The translations under genes and the position numbers were made by a program. Below, piece by piece: positions 33,636-42,540 of a stretch of 64,000 nucleotides of DNA. Where the stretch lies: assembly GCF_013282805.1 (NCBI RefSeq), contig NZ_CP054038.1, forward strand, positions 2,418,001 through 2,482,000, written 5' to 3'. The DNA comes from Microbacterium hominis. GTDB taxonomy: Bacteria; Actinomycetota; Actinomycetes; Actinomycetales; Microbacteriaceae. The notes beneath the pieces were generated by a model. The model worked only from the letters and a program-made list of their open reading frames with translations. It was not told where the DNA came from and did no database searches. Position 1 is the first letter of the stretch. Every line of letters begins with the position of its first letter.

Positions 33636-35456
33636 TCATTCGTCGCAGTTGTCGACGGGGGGCGGGTCGCCGTCGAACCGCTGCTGCGTCCAGTTCACGA
33701 GGACCGGCACGAAAGACGACGACGGCAGCAGGATGCCGAGGTGGTCGTATCCGCGGTACTCGAGCCACCGCACCTGCGCGCCGGCCTCGCACGTCTCGGC
33801 GATGAAGCGGCGCTGCAGGTCGGGCGGGATCACCTCGTCGTCGCTCCCCCACGCCACCAGCAGCGGCTGGTTCCAGGGGCCGGTGGCCGCGTTCTCGCCG
33901 AGGCGCCGGCCGAGCGAGCCGGTCGTGAGGTCGCCCACGAACAGCGGCCGGTCCTCGGAGACCCCGATGGCGGCGAGCACCGAGACGATGACGCCCGGCT
34001 CGCTGGGGCAGCGCTGGGCCATCTCGCGAACGATCGCCCGGGCGCCGGGGACCACGTAGTCGTCGAGGCTGACGTCGGGATAGGTGTCGGCGTACGGCAC
34101 GAGCACCCACGAGATGAGCACCGAGAGCGTGGGCGTGGCATCGATGGTGGTGAGCTCCTCCGCGAGGGCGAGCGGGTCGGCCGCCGGCGACAGGGCCGCG
34201 GTGCCCAGTATGCGCAGATCCGGGGCATAGTCCTCGGCGACGGCCGCCGTCCACAGCGCGGCATGCCCGCCCTGCGAGTGCCCCCACACCGCCACGTCGC
34301 GCGTGAGCCAGACGCCCACCACCTCATCGGCCGCGCGCACCGCGTCGAGCGCCGATCTCGCCTCGCCCACCCCGATGAGGTACGGGAAGACCCCCGGGGC
34401 GCCTTGGCCGATGTAGTCGGGGGCCACCACGATCCAGTCGTTCTCGATCGCCTCGTCCAGGCCCGGGATCGCCCACCTGGTGGCCGACGCCTCCCGAAGG
34501 CTCGGCGCGCAGCCGCGCGCGACCCCGGTCGTGCCGTGGTTCCACAGCACGACGTCGCGCGGGTTGAACGAGACGCGGTCGGGGATGATCACCAGGGCGC
34601 TGGCGACCGCGTCTGCCCCGCGCGCATCCTGGGTCGTGTAGAGGATCCGATGCACGCTGGCCCCGCGCGGCTGGCGCCCGCCGTAGTCGTCTTCGCGGAT
34701 GAGCACACCGCGCCCGTCGGGCAGCTCTGCCGGCGGATCGTAGAAGCCGTCTACCACCGGGGCGCCGTCGGCGAGCCAGTCATTGACCCACCAGGCGGCG
34801 CCAGCCGTGACCAGCAGCAGGACGGCGAGCGCAAAGCGGCCGGCGTCCGCCCATCGGCGGGCGGCGCGCGAGGGTTCGCGCTGCGCCGCCCCGCGCCCGG
34901 CGGCGACCATCTGGCGGGTGCCGCGGATCGCGAGCGCGGCACCGAACAGGAGCGTGCGGATGCCGAAGACGAACGCGACCACGAGCACGGTCACGTCGGG
35001 CCAGGTCAGCGCGAGCACGCCGAAGACGATCTGCGCGCCGCCCCAGGCGACGGCGAGCACCCGCTCGCTGACGCGACCTCCCGTCAGCGCGTCGCCGAAC
35101 GAGGCGAGGCCGCCGAGCATCAGCAGCACCGCGAGCGCGCTGGGCAGGATGTCGAGGCTGCGGCCGAACCAGACGAGCACGGCCGCACCACCCAGCATCC
35201 AGGCCGCCGCGATCGCGCGATGCCACCACTCCTGCCCGCGGGGCAGGGCGAGCTCGGCCAGTCCCGAGGCGATGGCGCTCAGCCCGATGTAGATGCCCAG
35301 CACGAACAGCGAGGTGAGCGGACGTGTCGCGATGAGGAACCCGATCAGGGCGAGACCGACCCCGACGAGCACGAGCACGCGCGCGGGCGCCTGGCGGAGC
35401 ATGCTCGGCAGCACACTCCACCCGATGCGGCGGGGTCCCGGCACGGTGTCGGCCAT
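33636..35456 (-). CDS. DUF308 membrane domain fused to secretory-type lipase
   Basis: The protein has 606 residues. Residues 20-180 hold about six transmembrane helices with an HdeD/DUF308 pattern (LVGVGLALIGFLIATRPL, then GIYIGLSAIASGLAEL). A further helix near 210-225 leads to an alpha/beta hydrolase of the LIP secretory-lipase type: RGVLIREDDY, VLWNHGTTGVARGCAPS, nucleophile in VWGHSQGGHAALW, LVAWGSDDEVIPP (Asp) and YDHLG (His). The lipase domain is probably outside the cell, tethered by the membrane part. The substrate is unknown. TAGCAT lies six bases before the ATG at 35456. It is divergent from the AGCS symporter. Confidence 0.85.
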   Translation of the reverse strand: MADTVPGPRRIGWSVLPSMLRQAPARVLVLVGVGLALIGFLIATRPLTSLFVLGIYIGLSAIASGLAELALPRGQEWWHRAIAAAWMLGGAAVLVWFGRSLDILPSALAVLLMLGGLASFGDALTGGRVSERVLAVAWGGAQIVFGVLALTWPDVTVLVVAFVFGIRTLLFGAALAIRGTRQMVAAGRGAAQREPSRAARRWADAGRFALAVLLLVTAGAAWWVNDWLADGAPVVDGFYDPPAELPDGRGVLIREDDYGGRQPRGASVHRILYTTQDARGADAVASALVIIPDRVSFNPRDVVLWNHGTTGVARGCAPSLREASATRWAIPGLDEAIENDWIVVAPDYIGQGAPGVFPYLIGVGEARSALDAVRAADEVVGVWLTRDVAVWGHSQGGHAALWTAAVAEDYAPDLRILGTAALSPAADPLALAEELTTIDATPTLSVLISWVLVPYADTYPDVSLDDYVVPGARAIVREMAQRCPSEPGVIVSVLAAIGVSEDRPLFVGDLTTGSLGRRLGENAATGPWNQPLLVAWGSDDEVIPPDLQRRFIAETCEAGAQVRWLEYRGYDHLGILLPSSSFVPVLVNWTQQRFDGDPPPVDNCDE

Positions 35457-35521
35457 CGCCTCATGCTAGATCGACGAAACGGGGTCTGGCCGGGTGGAAC
35501 GCGGGCCGACATACTGGGGCG

Positions 35522-37027
35522 ATGGACGCAGTGATCGCGTGGATGGCGACCTGGGGCGACAACCTGTGGACCTGGCTGGTCCTGCCGGTGGTCGTCCTCC
35601 TCGGCCTCTACTTCACCATTCGTTCGGGTGTGGTGCAGTTCCGCCTCATCCCCGAGATGTTCCGCACCCTCACCGACAAGACACCGCGCACCGAGACCGG
35701 CGAACCGCAGTCGGTCTCCGCGTTCCAGGCCTTCACGATCTCGGCCGCCTCCCGCGTGGGCGTCGGCAACATCGCGGGCGTGGGCACGGCGATCGCGCTC
35801 GGCGGCCCCGGGGCGGTGTTCTGGATGTGGCTCATGGCCTTCATCGGCGGCGCCTCCGCGTTCATCGAGTCCTCGCTCGCGCAGCTCTACAAGACGCGCG
35901 ACGCCGACGGCTTCCGCGGTGGCCCGGCCTACTACATGCAGCGTGGACTCGGCGCCCGCTGGATGGGCATCCTGTTCGCCGTCATCCTCATCATCTGCTT
36001 CCCCCTGGCGTTCTCGTCGCTGCAGGCCAACACGATCCAGGCCACGGTCGCGGGGAGCCTCGACGAAGGGGCGCAGGCGTGGCTGCCGTGGGTGACGGGC
36101 GTGGGCCTGTCCGTGCTCATGGCAATGGTGATCTTCGGCGGTGTGCGCCGGATCGCCTCGGTCACCCAGACGCTGGTGCCGGCGATGGCCCTGCTGTACC
36201 TGCTGCTGGGGCTGGTCATCGTCGTGATCCACGCCGATCGGCTCCCCGCCGCCTTCGCCTCGATCTTCACCGAGGCGTTCGGGTTCAACGAGGTCGTGGG
36301 CGCGACCCTCGGCTACATCATCCTCACGGGCGCACGACGCGGCATGTTCTCCAACGAGGCGGGGCTCGGCTCGGCCCCGAACGCCGGGGCCTCCGCGGCC
36401 GTGACCCATCCCGTCAAGCAGGGTCTCGTGCAGACCCTGGGCGTCTACTTCGACACGTTCCTCGTGTGCTCGATCACCGCCTTCATCATCCTGGTGTCGG
36501 TGCCGGATCTGTCCACGGCCACACAGGGCATCGGACTCACCCAGGGTGCGATCACCTCGGCGCTCGGTGATTGGTCGAACATCCTGCTCAGCATCGTCAT
36601 CTTCCTGCTGGCATTCAGTTCGATCCTCGGCAACTACTACTACGGCGAGTCGAACATCGAGTTCATCACCACCCATCGGGGCGTGCTGTTCGGCTATCGC
36701 CTCTTCGCCATCGCCGCCGTGTTCGTCGGCGCCCTCCTCTCGGCGAGCGTCGTGTGGACCTTCGCCGACGGTGTGATGGGATTCATGGCGCTCACGAACC
36801 TCGTCGCGATCGGGCTGCTCTCGGGCGTCGCGTTCCGGCTGCTCAAGGACTACACGGAGCAGCGGCGCGCGGGTCGGGATCCCGTCTTCACGAAGGACCG
36901 GATGCCCGATGTCGGCGGCATCGAGGTCTGGGAGGACGAGCGGTCGGTCACCGGTCCCATCGACATCCTGACCAGGAAGCACCAGGCCGAGAAGCATCGC
37001 GACCACCTGCACCGGTCGGAGGGATGA
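35522..37027 (+). CDS. Alanine or glycine:cation symporter (AGCS family)
   Basis: The 501-residue membrane protein has about 11 helices and the family signatures GLYFTIRSGVVQF, ISAASRVGVGNIAGVGTAI, FRGGPAYYMQRGLG and MFSNEAGLGSAPNAGASA. It takes up alanine or glycine with Na+ or H+. The last 60 residues are hydrophilic. A CATACT box (35510-35515) six bases before the ATG suggests leaderless transcription. Its TGA overlaps the start of the acetate transporter gene. With ald and aspA elsewhere in the window, alanine use as carbon and nitrogen source is plausible. Confidence 0.92.
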   Translation: MDAVIAWMATWGDNLWTWLVLPVVVLLGLYFTIRSGVVQFRLIPEMFRTLTDKTPRTETGEPQSVSAFQAFTISAASRVGVGNIAGVGTAIALGGPGAVFWMWLMAFIGGASAFIESSLAQLYKTRDADGFRGGPAYYMQRGLGARWMGILFAVILIICFPLAFSSLQANTIQATVAGSLDEGAQAWLPWVTGVGLSVLMAMVIFGGVRRIASVTQTLVPAMALLYLLLGLVIVVIHADRLPAAFASIFTEAFGFNEVVGATLGYIILTGARRGMFSNEAGLGSAPNAGASAAVTHPVKQGLVQTLGVYFDTFLVCSITAFIILVSVPDLSTATQGIGLTQGAITSALGDWSNILLSIVIFLLAFSSILGNYYYGESNIEFITTHRGVLFGYRLFAIAAVFVGALLSASVVWTFADGVMGFMALTNLVAIGLLSGVAFRLLKDYTEQRRAGRDPVFTKDRMPDVGGIEVWEDERSVTGPIDILTRKHQAEKHRDHLHRSEG

Positions 37028-37665
37028 TGACCGATCCCACCACCAACATCGCGATCAGCGATGTGGTCCCGAAATCCGGGGCGGGGATGCGTGTCGCCGA
37101 CCCGGGCCTCATCGGGCTGCTCGGGTTCGTCATCGCCACCGTCACGGCCCAGCTGGCGCACCTGGGCTTTCAGACCGAAGGCCCCGTGTTCTGGATCGGC
37201 GCCGTCTTCGGCGGCATCGTGCAGGTGACGGCGGGCATGCTGTCGTACTTCGCCGGCGACAACTTCCACTTCATCGTCTACAACGCCTTCGGCTGGTACT
37301 GGATCGTCGTGCCGGGATTCCTGCTGGGCGAGGAGGTCGGGATCTTCATCGTCGCCGACTCCGCTCACGCGGTCTTCACCCTCGCGTTCTCGCTCATCGC
37401 GCTCATGTTCGCCTTCGCCGCCGCGATCCACAACAGCGTGCTCCCGGTGACACTGCTGTTCGTGTTCGGCGGCCTCGGCCTGCAGTCGATCGGCGGGTTC
37501 ACGGGCTCCCCGGGCCTCGAATCCACCGGCTCGTGGCTGCTGATCGCCGCCTCGGCGCTGGCCGCCTACATGCTGGTGGAGAAGTTCTACTGGCGCACCA
37601 CCGGCCGGCGCACGGTGCCGCTCGGTCCGCCGTGGTTCTCGGGAAGCCCCGACCCGGAGTCGTGA
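37027..37665 (+). CDS. GPR1/FUN34/YaaH-family acetate transporter
   Basis: The protein has 212 residues and six transmembrane helices. The family start motif (NPSPTGLLGF type) appears as ADPGLIGLLGFVIATVTAQL, and GGIVQVTAGMLSYFAGDNF plus NAFGWYWI are standard. It moves acetate or related short acids with protons. The ATG at 37027 (or 37024) overlaps the AGCS stop, with GGAGGG just before, so the two transporters are co-translated. A strong hairpin follows. Acetate could come from the deoC/ALDH route or from outside. Confidence 0.88.
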   Translation: MTDPTTNIAISDVVPKSGAGMRVADPGLIGLLGFVIATVTAQLAHLGFQTEGPVFWIGAVFGGIVQVTAGMLSYFAGDNFHFIVYNAFGWYWIVVPGFLLGEEVGIFIVADSAHAVFTLAFSLIALMFAFAAAIHNSVLPVTLLFVFGGLGLQSIGGFTGSPGLESTGSWLLIAASALAAYMLVEKFYWRTTGRRTVPLGPPWFSGSPDPES

Positions 37666-37690
37666 TCGTCCGAGCGCGGCGCAGACGTCG

Positions 37691-37728
37691 GAGGCGGCAT
37701 CCCCCCGCCGTGGGTGGGATGCCGCCTC
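37691..37728. terminator. Bidirectional terminator built on GGCATCC/GGATGCC
   Basis: A perfect 13-bp stem, GAGGCGGCATCCC (37691-37703) with GGGATGCCGCCTC (37716-37728), has a 12-base loop. It sits between the convergent acetate-transporter and phoX genes. Confidence 0.82.
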
Positions 37729-37741
37729 GGCCGCCTTCGGA

Positions 37742-39826
37742 TCAGGCGCGGTAGACCTGCACGACCGAGGGCCTCGGTGCGTCGGGCACCGCGCCGGGAG
37801 CGGTGGAGCCGTAGTCGGGGAACAGCGAATGCTGATCGCCGACCGCGCCGTCCTCGCCCGGGTGCTGCACGGCGACGAAGACCAGGTCCTCCTGGTCGTG
37901 GATCACCGGACCGCACGTCTCGGCCTCGCGCGGCACGGCGAGGAACTGCTGCACGCGGCCGCGCTCGTCGCCCTCGAGGGGCACGAGGAAGAGACCGTCG
38001 TTGTAGCCGATCGTGCTCGGGGCGCCGTCGGTCGAGATCCAGAGGTTGCCCTTCGAGTCGAACGCGACGTTGTCGGGACAGGAGATCGGCGAGACGAGCT
38101 CCCTCGGGAACCCGGCGAAGTAGGTGTTCACGTTCGTCGACGGGTCGCCGCACAGAAGCAGGATGCTCCAGCCGAAACGGGTGCCTGACTGGCCGGCGGT
38201 CTCGGTCAGCTCGATCACGTGGCCGTAGCGGTTGCCGGTGACCGGGTTGGCCTCATCGACGGGCGCCGCCGCGCCGCCGCGCTGCGAGTTGTTCGTGAGT
38301 GCGACGTACACCTTTCCGGTCTTCGGGTTCGGCTCGACGTCTTCGGGGCGGTCCATCTTGGTCGCGCCGACGGCGTCGGCGGCCAGGCGCGTGAAGACGA
38401 GCACCTCTTCGATCGACATCCCGGCGACCATGCTGCGGCCGCCCTGCGTGAGCGGGATCCACTGACCGGTGCCGTCGAAGGCGCCGTCGGAGGGAAGCGC
38501 ACCCGTTCCGGTGATCTCCGCGGCCGGGGAGTCGCCGGAGAACTTCGCGACATACAGGTCGCCCTCTTCGAGCAGGCGCATGTTGTGCTTGCGTGCGGCG
38601 TTGCCCGGCTTGGCGTTGAAGCGGTTCCTCGAGACGAACTTGTAGAGGTAGTCGTTTCGCTCGTCGTCGCCCATGTAGGCCACGACGTGGCCGTCCTCGC
38701 CGACGATGACGTTCGCACCCTCGTGCTTCATGCGGCCCATCGCGGTGTGCTTGCGCGGTGTCGACTTCGGGTCCTGGGGATCGATCTCGACGATCCAGCC
38801 GAACCGGTTCGGCTCGTTGACGTAGTCGGCGCTGTGCGCGTCGAAGCGCGGGTCGTACTTCTCCCACCCCGTCGAGGTGGAGGTCGACGCGCTCGCCTGG
38901 TAGCGCCGCTGACCGGCGGTGTCGGCAGCCCAGGCGAAGTAGCCGTTGAAGTTCTCCTCGCCCGAGAGCACCGTGCCCCACGGCGTGGTGCCGCCGGCGC
39001 AGTTGCCGAGGGTGCCCTTGACGGTCGTGCCCTTCGGATCGGCCGCGGTCTTCAGGAGGTCGGACCCGGCGGCGGGACCGGTCAGGGCGAACGACGTCTC
39101 GACGGTGATGCGGCGGCTGCGTCGACCGCCGACGACGTACGACCAGCGGTCGCCGGCGCGACGCCGCTCGATCTCGACGACGGCGAAGCCCTGCGCCATC
39201 TTGTAGATCTCGCCGCGGCGCCGCAGCTCGCCGGGATCGGTCGTCGGAGTGAACATGATGTTCGGGTTGACGTACTCGTGGTTGCTCACCAGCACGCCCG
39301 AGCGGCGGTTGGTGTCGGCGATGATGTCGAGGTAGTCGCAGTTGTAGCCGAACTGCTGCGCCTGCGCCTCCGGTGTCTGGTTCGCGAAGTCGAAGGCGGG
39401 CGCCTTCGTGAACAGCGGGTCGCCCCAGCGGATGATCGGCTCCCACGCATAGCCGGTCGGCACCGTGAACGCGTCGACGGTGCGGGCGACGGGCGCGATC
39501 GGATCGAACGCGAGGCCCGCCGAGGCCGAGGCGCGGCCGAACGAGGCGCCCGCGCCACCGGCACCGGCGGCGACGGGCGACGACGTGGGCGCGCCCGAGT
39601 CGAGGCCGAGGCCCACGGCGACGGCCGCGGCCGCCCCCATGCCGAGCAGGGCGCGCCGCGAGAGCGCGGCCGATGCGATGTCACGGAAGTGGGCGTTGCC
39701 GGACTGGTTGCACTCGGGCCCGACGCACGCGTTGGCGCATTTGAACTGGCAGGTGACGGCCGAGCGCTTGCCGCGCACGTGGTCGGCCATCGGCAGCGGC
39801 CGACGGTGGTTCTCGATGATGCTCAC
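37742..39826 (-). CDS. PhoX-family alkaline phosphatase, Tat-exported
   Basis: The protein has 694 residues. It is a DUF839/PhoX phosphatase that releases phosphate from organic esters outside the cell with Ca2+ and iron cofactors. An unusually long N-region precedes the Tat motif SRRALLGMG near residue 57; it has three Cys (CQFKCANACVGPEC) ahead of the twin arginines, as is seen in this family. Core motifs include NHEYVNPNIMFTP, GNCAGGTTPWGTVLSGEENF, FGWIVEIDP, KHEGANVIV, FDRPEDVEPNP-like MDRPEDVEPNP, and SCPDNVAFDSKGNLW. GTG at 39826 with GAGGAG upstream. A 22-base direct repeat resembling a PHO box lies 60 bases upstream. Confidence 0.92.
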   Translation of the reverse strand: MSIIENHRRPLPMADHVRGKRSAVTCQFKCANACVGPECNQSGNAHFRDIASAALSRRALLGMGAAAAVAVGLGLDSGAPTSSPVAAGAGGAGASFGRASASAGLAFDPIAPVARTVDAFTVPTGYAWEPIIRWGDPLFTKAPAFDFANQTPEAQAQQFGYNCDYLDIIADTNRRSGVLVSNHEYVNPNIMFTPTTDPGELRRRGEIYKMAQGFAVVEIERRRAGDRWSYVVGGRRSRRITVETSFALTGPAAGSDLLKTAADPKGTTVKGTLGNCAGGTTPWGTVLSGEENFNGYFAWAADTAGQRRYQASASTSTSTGWEKYDPRFDAHSADYVNEPNRFGWIVEIDPQDPKSTPRKHTAMGRMKHEGANVIVGEDGHVVAYMGDDERNDYLYKFVSRNRFNAKPGNAARKHNMRLLEEGDLYVAKFSGDSPAAEITGTGALPSDGAFDGTGQWIPLTQGGRSMVAGMSIEEVLVFTRLAADAVGATKMDRPEDVEPNPKTGKVYVALTNNSQRGGAAAPVDEANPVTGNRYGHVIELTETAGQSGTRFGWSILLLCGDPSTNVNTYFAGFPRELVSPISCPDNVAFDSKGNLWISTDGAPSTIGYNDGLFLVPLEGDERGRVQQFLAVPREAETCGPVIHDQEDLVFVAVQHPGEDGAVGDQHSLFPDYGSTAPGAVPDAPRPSVVQVYRA

Positions 39827-39885
39827 GGGGTCTCCTCTGGGGGCGATGTGCTGCCGCCAGCCTGATCGCGGTGCCGTACGGGCAG

Positions 39886-39922
39886 GCGACCGAGACGTGA
39901 ACAGAGAGCGACCGAGAGGTGA
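39886..39922. promoter_or_regulatory. PHO-box-like repeat upstream of phoX
   Basis: In gene orientation TCACCTCTCGGTCGC and TCACGTCTCGGTCGC (14 of 15 identical) recur with a 22-base period, that is two 11-base units apart, and the second is preceded by GT to give GTTCAC. This resembles the GTTCACC-type PhoP sites of actinobacteria. It lies 60-96 bases before the phoX start. Confidence 0.55.
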
Positions 39923-39961
39923 GAGTCCGTTCACGCGGGGGCCGGACCGCCCCCGCGCGGA

Positions 39962-41761
39962 TCAGCGTGCGGCGAGCTTCGCGACCGCCTCGGCGACGGG
40001 GACGACCTCGCGGTCCCCGGTGCGGCGATCCCACAGCTCGACCTCGCCGTCGGCGGCGCCACGGCCGACGATGACGATCTGCGGCACTCCGACCAGCTCG
40101 GCGTCGCCGAACTTCACTCCCGGCGAGACCTTGGGACGGTCGTCGAAGAGCACGTCGAGCCCGGCCTGTTCGAGCGAAGCCGACACCTGCTCGGCGAGCT
40201 CGAAGGCGACGACATCCCGACCCGTGGCCACGACGTGCACATCGAACGGCGCCACCGACGCCGGCCAGATGAGGCCCTTCGCGTCGTTGTTGAGCTCCGC
40301 GATGTTCGCGAGGATGCGGGTCACGCCGATGCCGTACGAGCCCATCGTGACGGTGACGAGCTTGCCGTTCTCGTCGAGAACCTTCAGGCCCAGCGCCTCG
40401 GCGTACTTGCGGCCGAGCTGGAAGACATGGCCGATCTCCATGCCGCGCGCCAGGTGCACGGGCCCCGAGCCATCGGGCGCGGGGTCGCCCTCGACGACGT
40501 TCGCGACCTCGACGAAGCCGTCGCCGACGAAGTCGCGGCCCGCCACCAGCGTGTGCACGTGCTTCTGGTCGATGTTCGCGCCCGTCACCCACGCCGTGCC
40601 GTCGACGACACGCGGGTCGAGCAGGAACCGGATGCCGGTGGCCGACTCCTCGCCGAGCACGGCGCCCTGCTCGGACCAGGGGCCGATGTAGCCCTTGACC
40701 AGGAGCGGGTGCTTGGCGAAGTCCGCTTCGGTGGCGGCCTCGACCTCGGCGGGCGCGAAGGCGACCTCGGCGCGTTTGGCATCGACGTCGCGGTCGCCGG
40801 GGATGCCGACGATCACGAGCTCACGGGTGCCGTCGAGGTGCGTCAGCGCCAGCACGACGTTCTTGAGCGTGTGCGCGGCCGTCCACTCGGCGGCCTCGGC
40901 GGTCGCCGGGCCGGCGATCCCGGGTGCGGGAGCCTCGAGGTGCGCGTTCGAGTGGTCCACGAGCGTCTGGATCGTGGGGGTGTTCGGCGAGTCGAAGATG
41001 ACCGGCGCGCCGATGCCGTCGAACGGGATGGGCGCGGGCGCCACGGTCTCGAACGCCTCGACGTTGGCGGCGTAGCCGCCCGCCGAGCGCACGAAGGTGT
41101 CCTCGCCGACCGCGGTGGGGTGGAGGAACTCCTCCGACCGCGATCCGCCCATCGCGCCGGCGTCGGCCTGCACGATCACGTACTCGAGGCCCAGGCGCTG
41201 GAAGATGCGCTCATAGGCGTCGCGCTGCGCCATGTAGGAGGCGTCGAGCCCGGCATCCGAGGAATCGAACGAGTACGCGTCCTTCATCGTGAACTCACGT
41301 CCGCGCAGGAGGCCGGCGCGAGGCCGGGCCTCGTCGCGGTACTTGTCCTGGATCTGGTAGATCGTCAGGGGCAGGTCCTTGTACGAGCCGTACAGGTCCT
41401 TCACGAGCAGCGTGAAGGCCTCCTCGTGCGTGGGCGCGAGCAGGTAGTCGGCCTCCTTGCGGTCCTTCAGGCGGAAGATGCCGTCGCCGTACTCCTCCCA
41501 CCGGCCGGTGGCCTCGTAGGGCTCACGCGGCATGAGGGCCGGGAAGTGCACCTCCTGGGCGCCTGCGGCGGCCATCTCCTCGCGGATGATCGTCTCGAGG
41601 CGGTTCTTCACCCGCAGGCCCAGCGGCAGCCACGCGAAGATTCCCGGCGCCTGACGGCGGATGTACCCGGCGCGCACGAGCAGGCGGTGGCTCGTGACCT
41701 CGGCGTCGGCGGGGTCTTCGCGGAGCGTGCGGAGGAAGAAGTTCGAAAGACGTGTGACCAC
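39962..41761 (-). CDS. proS: Prolyl-tRNA synthetase (bacterial type, with editing domain)
   Basis: The 599-residue class II synthetase charges tRNA-Pro. Motif 2 region [13 protein letters not shown], then [17 protein letters not shown], the YbaK-like editing insertion around residues 220-400, motif 3 in [11 protein letters not shown], and the anticodon-binding C-terminus. I chose the GTG at 41761 ([15 protein letters not shown]), where family similarity begins; TAGACT lies eight bases upstream. It is divergent from gntR, whose operator lies about 80 bases away. It belongs to the ispG-proS-nusA backbone. Confidence 0.95.
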   Translation of the reverse strand: MVTRLSNFFLRTLREDPADAEVTSHRLLVRAGYIRRQAPGIFAWLPLGLRVKNRLETIIREEMAAAGAQEVHFPALMPREPYEATGRWEEYGDGIFRLKDRKEADYLLAPTHEEAFTLLVKDLYGSYKDLPLTIYQIQDKYRDEARPRAGLLRGREFTMKDAYSFDSSDAGLDASYMAQRDAYERIFQRLGLEYVIVQADAGAMGGSRSEEFLHPTAVGEDTFVRSAGGYAANVEAFETVAPAPIPFDGIGAPVIFDSPNTPTIQTLVDHSNAHLEAPAPGIAGPATAEAAEWTAAHTLKNVVLALTHLDGTRELVIVGIPGDRDVDAKRAEVAFAPAEVEAATEADFAKHPLLVKGYIGPWSEQGAVLGEESATGIRFLLDPRVVDGTAWVTGANIDQKHVHTLVAGRDFVGDGFVEVANVVEGDPAPDGSGPVHLARGMEIGHVFQLGRKYAEALGLKVLDENGKLVTVTMGSYGIGVTRILANIAELNNDAKGLIWPASVAPFDVHVVATGRDVVAFELAEQVSASLEQAGLDVLFDDRPKVSPGVKFGDAELVGVPQIVIVGRGAADGEVELWDRRTGDREVVPVAEAVAKLAAR

Positions 41762-41840
41762 GAGCGACAAGTCTACGGATGCCGCGGCGCGGCGCTCGAC
41801 GGATGCGTGGTCCCGGCTTGACGGATCCCCGATCGCAGTG

Positions 41841-41854
41841 TGCAATATATTGCA
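41841..41854. promoter_or_regulatory. Perfect palindrome at gntR start, probable operator
   Basis: TGCAATATATTGCA is a perfect 14-bp palindrome whose last base is the A of the gntR start codon. AT-rich dyads of this kind are typical FCD-type GntR sites, so autoregulation of gntR-acdS is likely. It is a rare AT-rich island in this GC-rich window. Confidence 0.75.
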
Positions 41855-42540
41855 TGCCGATTCCGACCGAGACGCTGGCCCCGCGCCCCCTGCTGCGCGA
41901 CGAGGTGTTCGTGCGCCTGCGCGACGCGATCGTCGACGGCACGCTCGCGCCCGGCGAGCAGCTGCGCGACGGCGACGTCGCGACCTGGCTCGGCGTCAGC
42001 CGCACCCCCGTGCGCGAGGCGCTGCTCGAACTCGGCCGTGCCGGCCTGGTGAACGCCCTCCCCGGCCGATCGACGGTCGTCGCGCCACTCGAGGAGGCGG
42101 GCGTCCGCGAAGCGCAGACGGTCGTCGCCGCCATGCACCGCCTGGCCGTGCAGCACGCGGTGCCCAAGATGACCGCCGTCGACCTCGACCGCATGCGCGC
42201 GGCGAACGCGCGCTTCACGGCGGCGCAGGAGGCGGGAGACGTGGATGCCGCGCTCGCCGCCGACGAGGCGTTCCACGCCGTCGCACTGGACGTGTGCGGC
42301 AACTCCGCAGCACGCGCCGTCATCGGCCGGCACGAGCCCGTCCTCCACCGCGCGGAGCGTCTGCGCTTCGCGTCGGTCGAGGGGCGCGACTCCGCGCGCC
42401 GCCACGCCCGGCTCATCGAACTGTGCGCCGCCGGCGATGCCGCGGGGGCGGCATCCCTGGCCGAACAGACCTGGCAGAGCCTCACCGTCGACGGCTCCCC
42501 CGCGCCGACCGCCGACACCGCGACCGAGGAGACTCCGTGA
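41854..42540 (+). CDS. GntR-family (FCD-type) transcriptional regulator
   Basis: The protein has 228 residues. The N-terminal winged helix has [20 protein letters not shown] and [19 protein letters not shown]. The C-terminal helical FCD domain carries the metal/ligand-site residues ([14 protein letters not shown], then a late His in RRHARLIEL). It overlaps acdS by GTGA (42537-42540), so it very likely controls that gene together with itself through the palindrome at its start. The inducer could be ACC or a related amino acid. ACC deaminase genes are usually run by Lrp-type AcdR; a GntR is less usual. Confidence 0.9.
   Translation: MPIPTETLAPRPLLRDEVFVRLRDAIVDGTLAPGEQLRDGDVATWLGVSRTPVREALLELGRAGLVNALPGRSTVVAPLEEAGVREAQTVVAAMHRLAVQHAVPKMTAVDLDRMRAANARFTAAQEAGDVDAALAADEAFHAVALDVCGNSAARAVIGRHEPVLHRAERLRFASVEGRDSARRHARLIELCAAGDAAGAASLAEQTWQSLTVDGSPAPTADTATEETP

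Noticed and set aside
29289..35534. A 2081-codon plus-strand frame across infB, ylxR, nusA and the lipase gene
   Set aside because: It is antisense to well-identified genes, has repetitive Arg/Gly/Ala/Asp composition and no recognisable domain. Long antisense frames are expected at this GC content.
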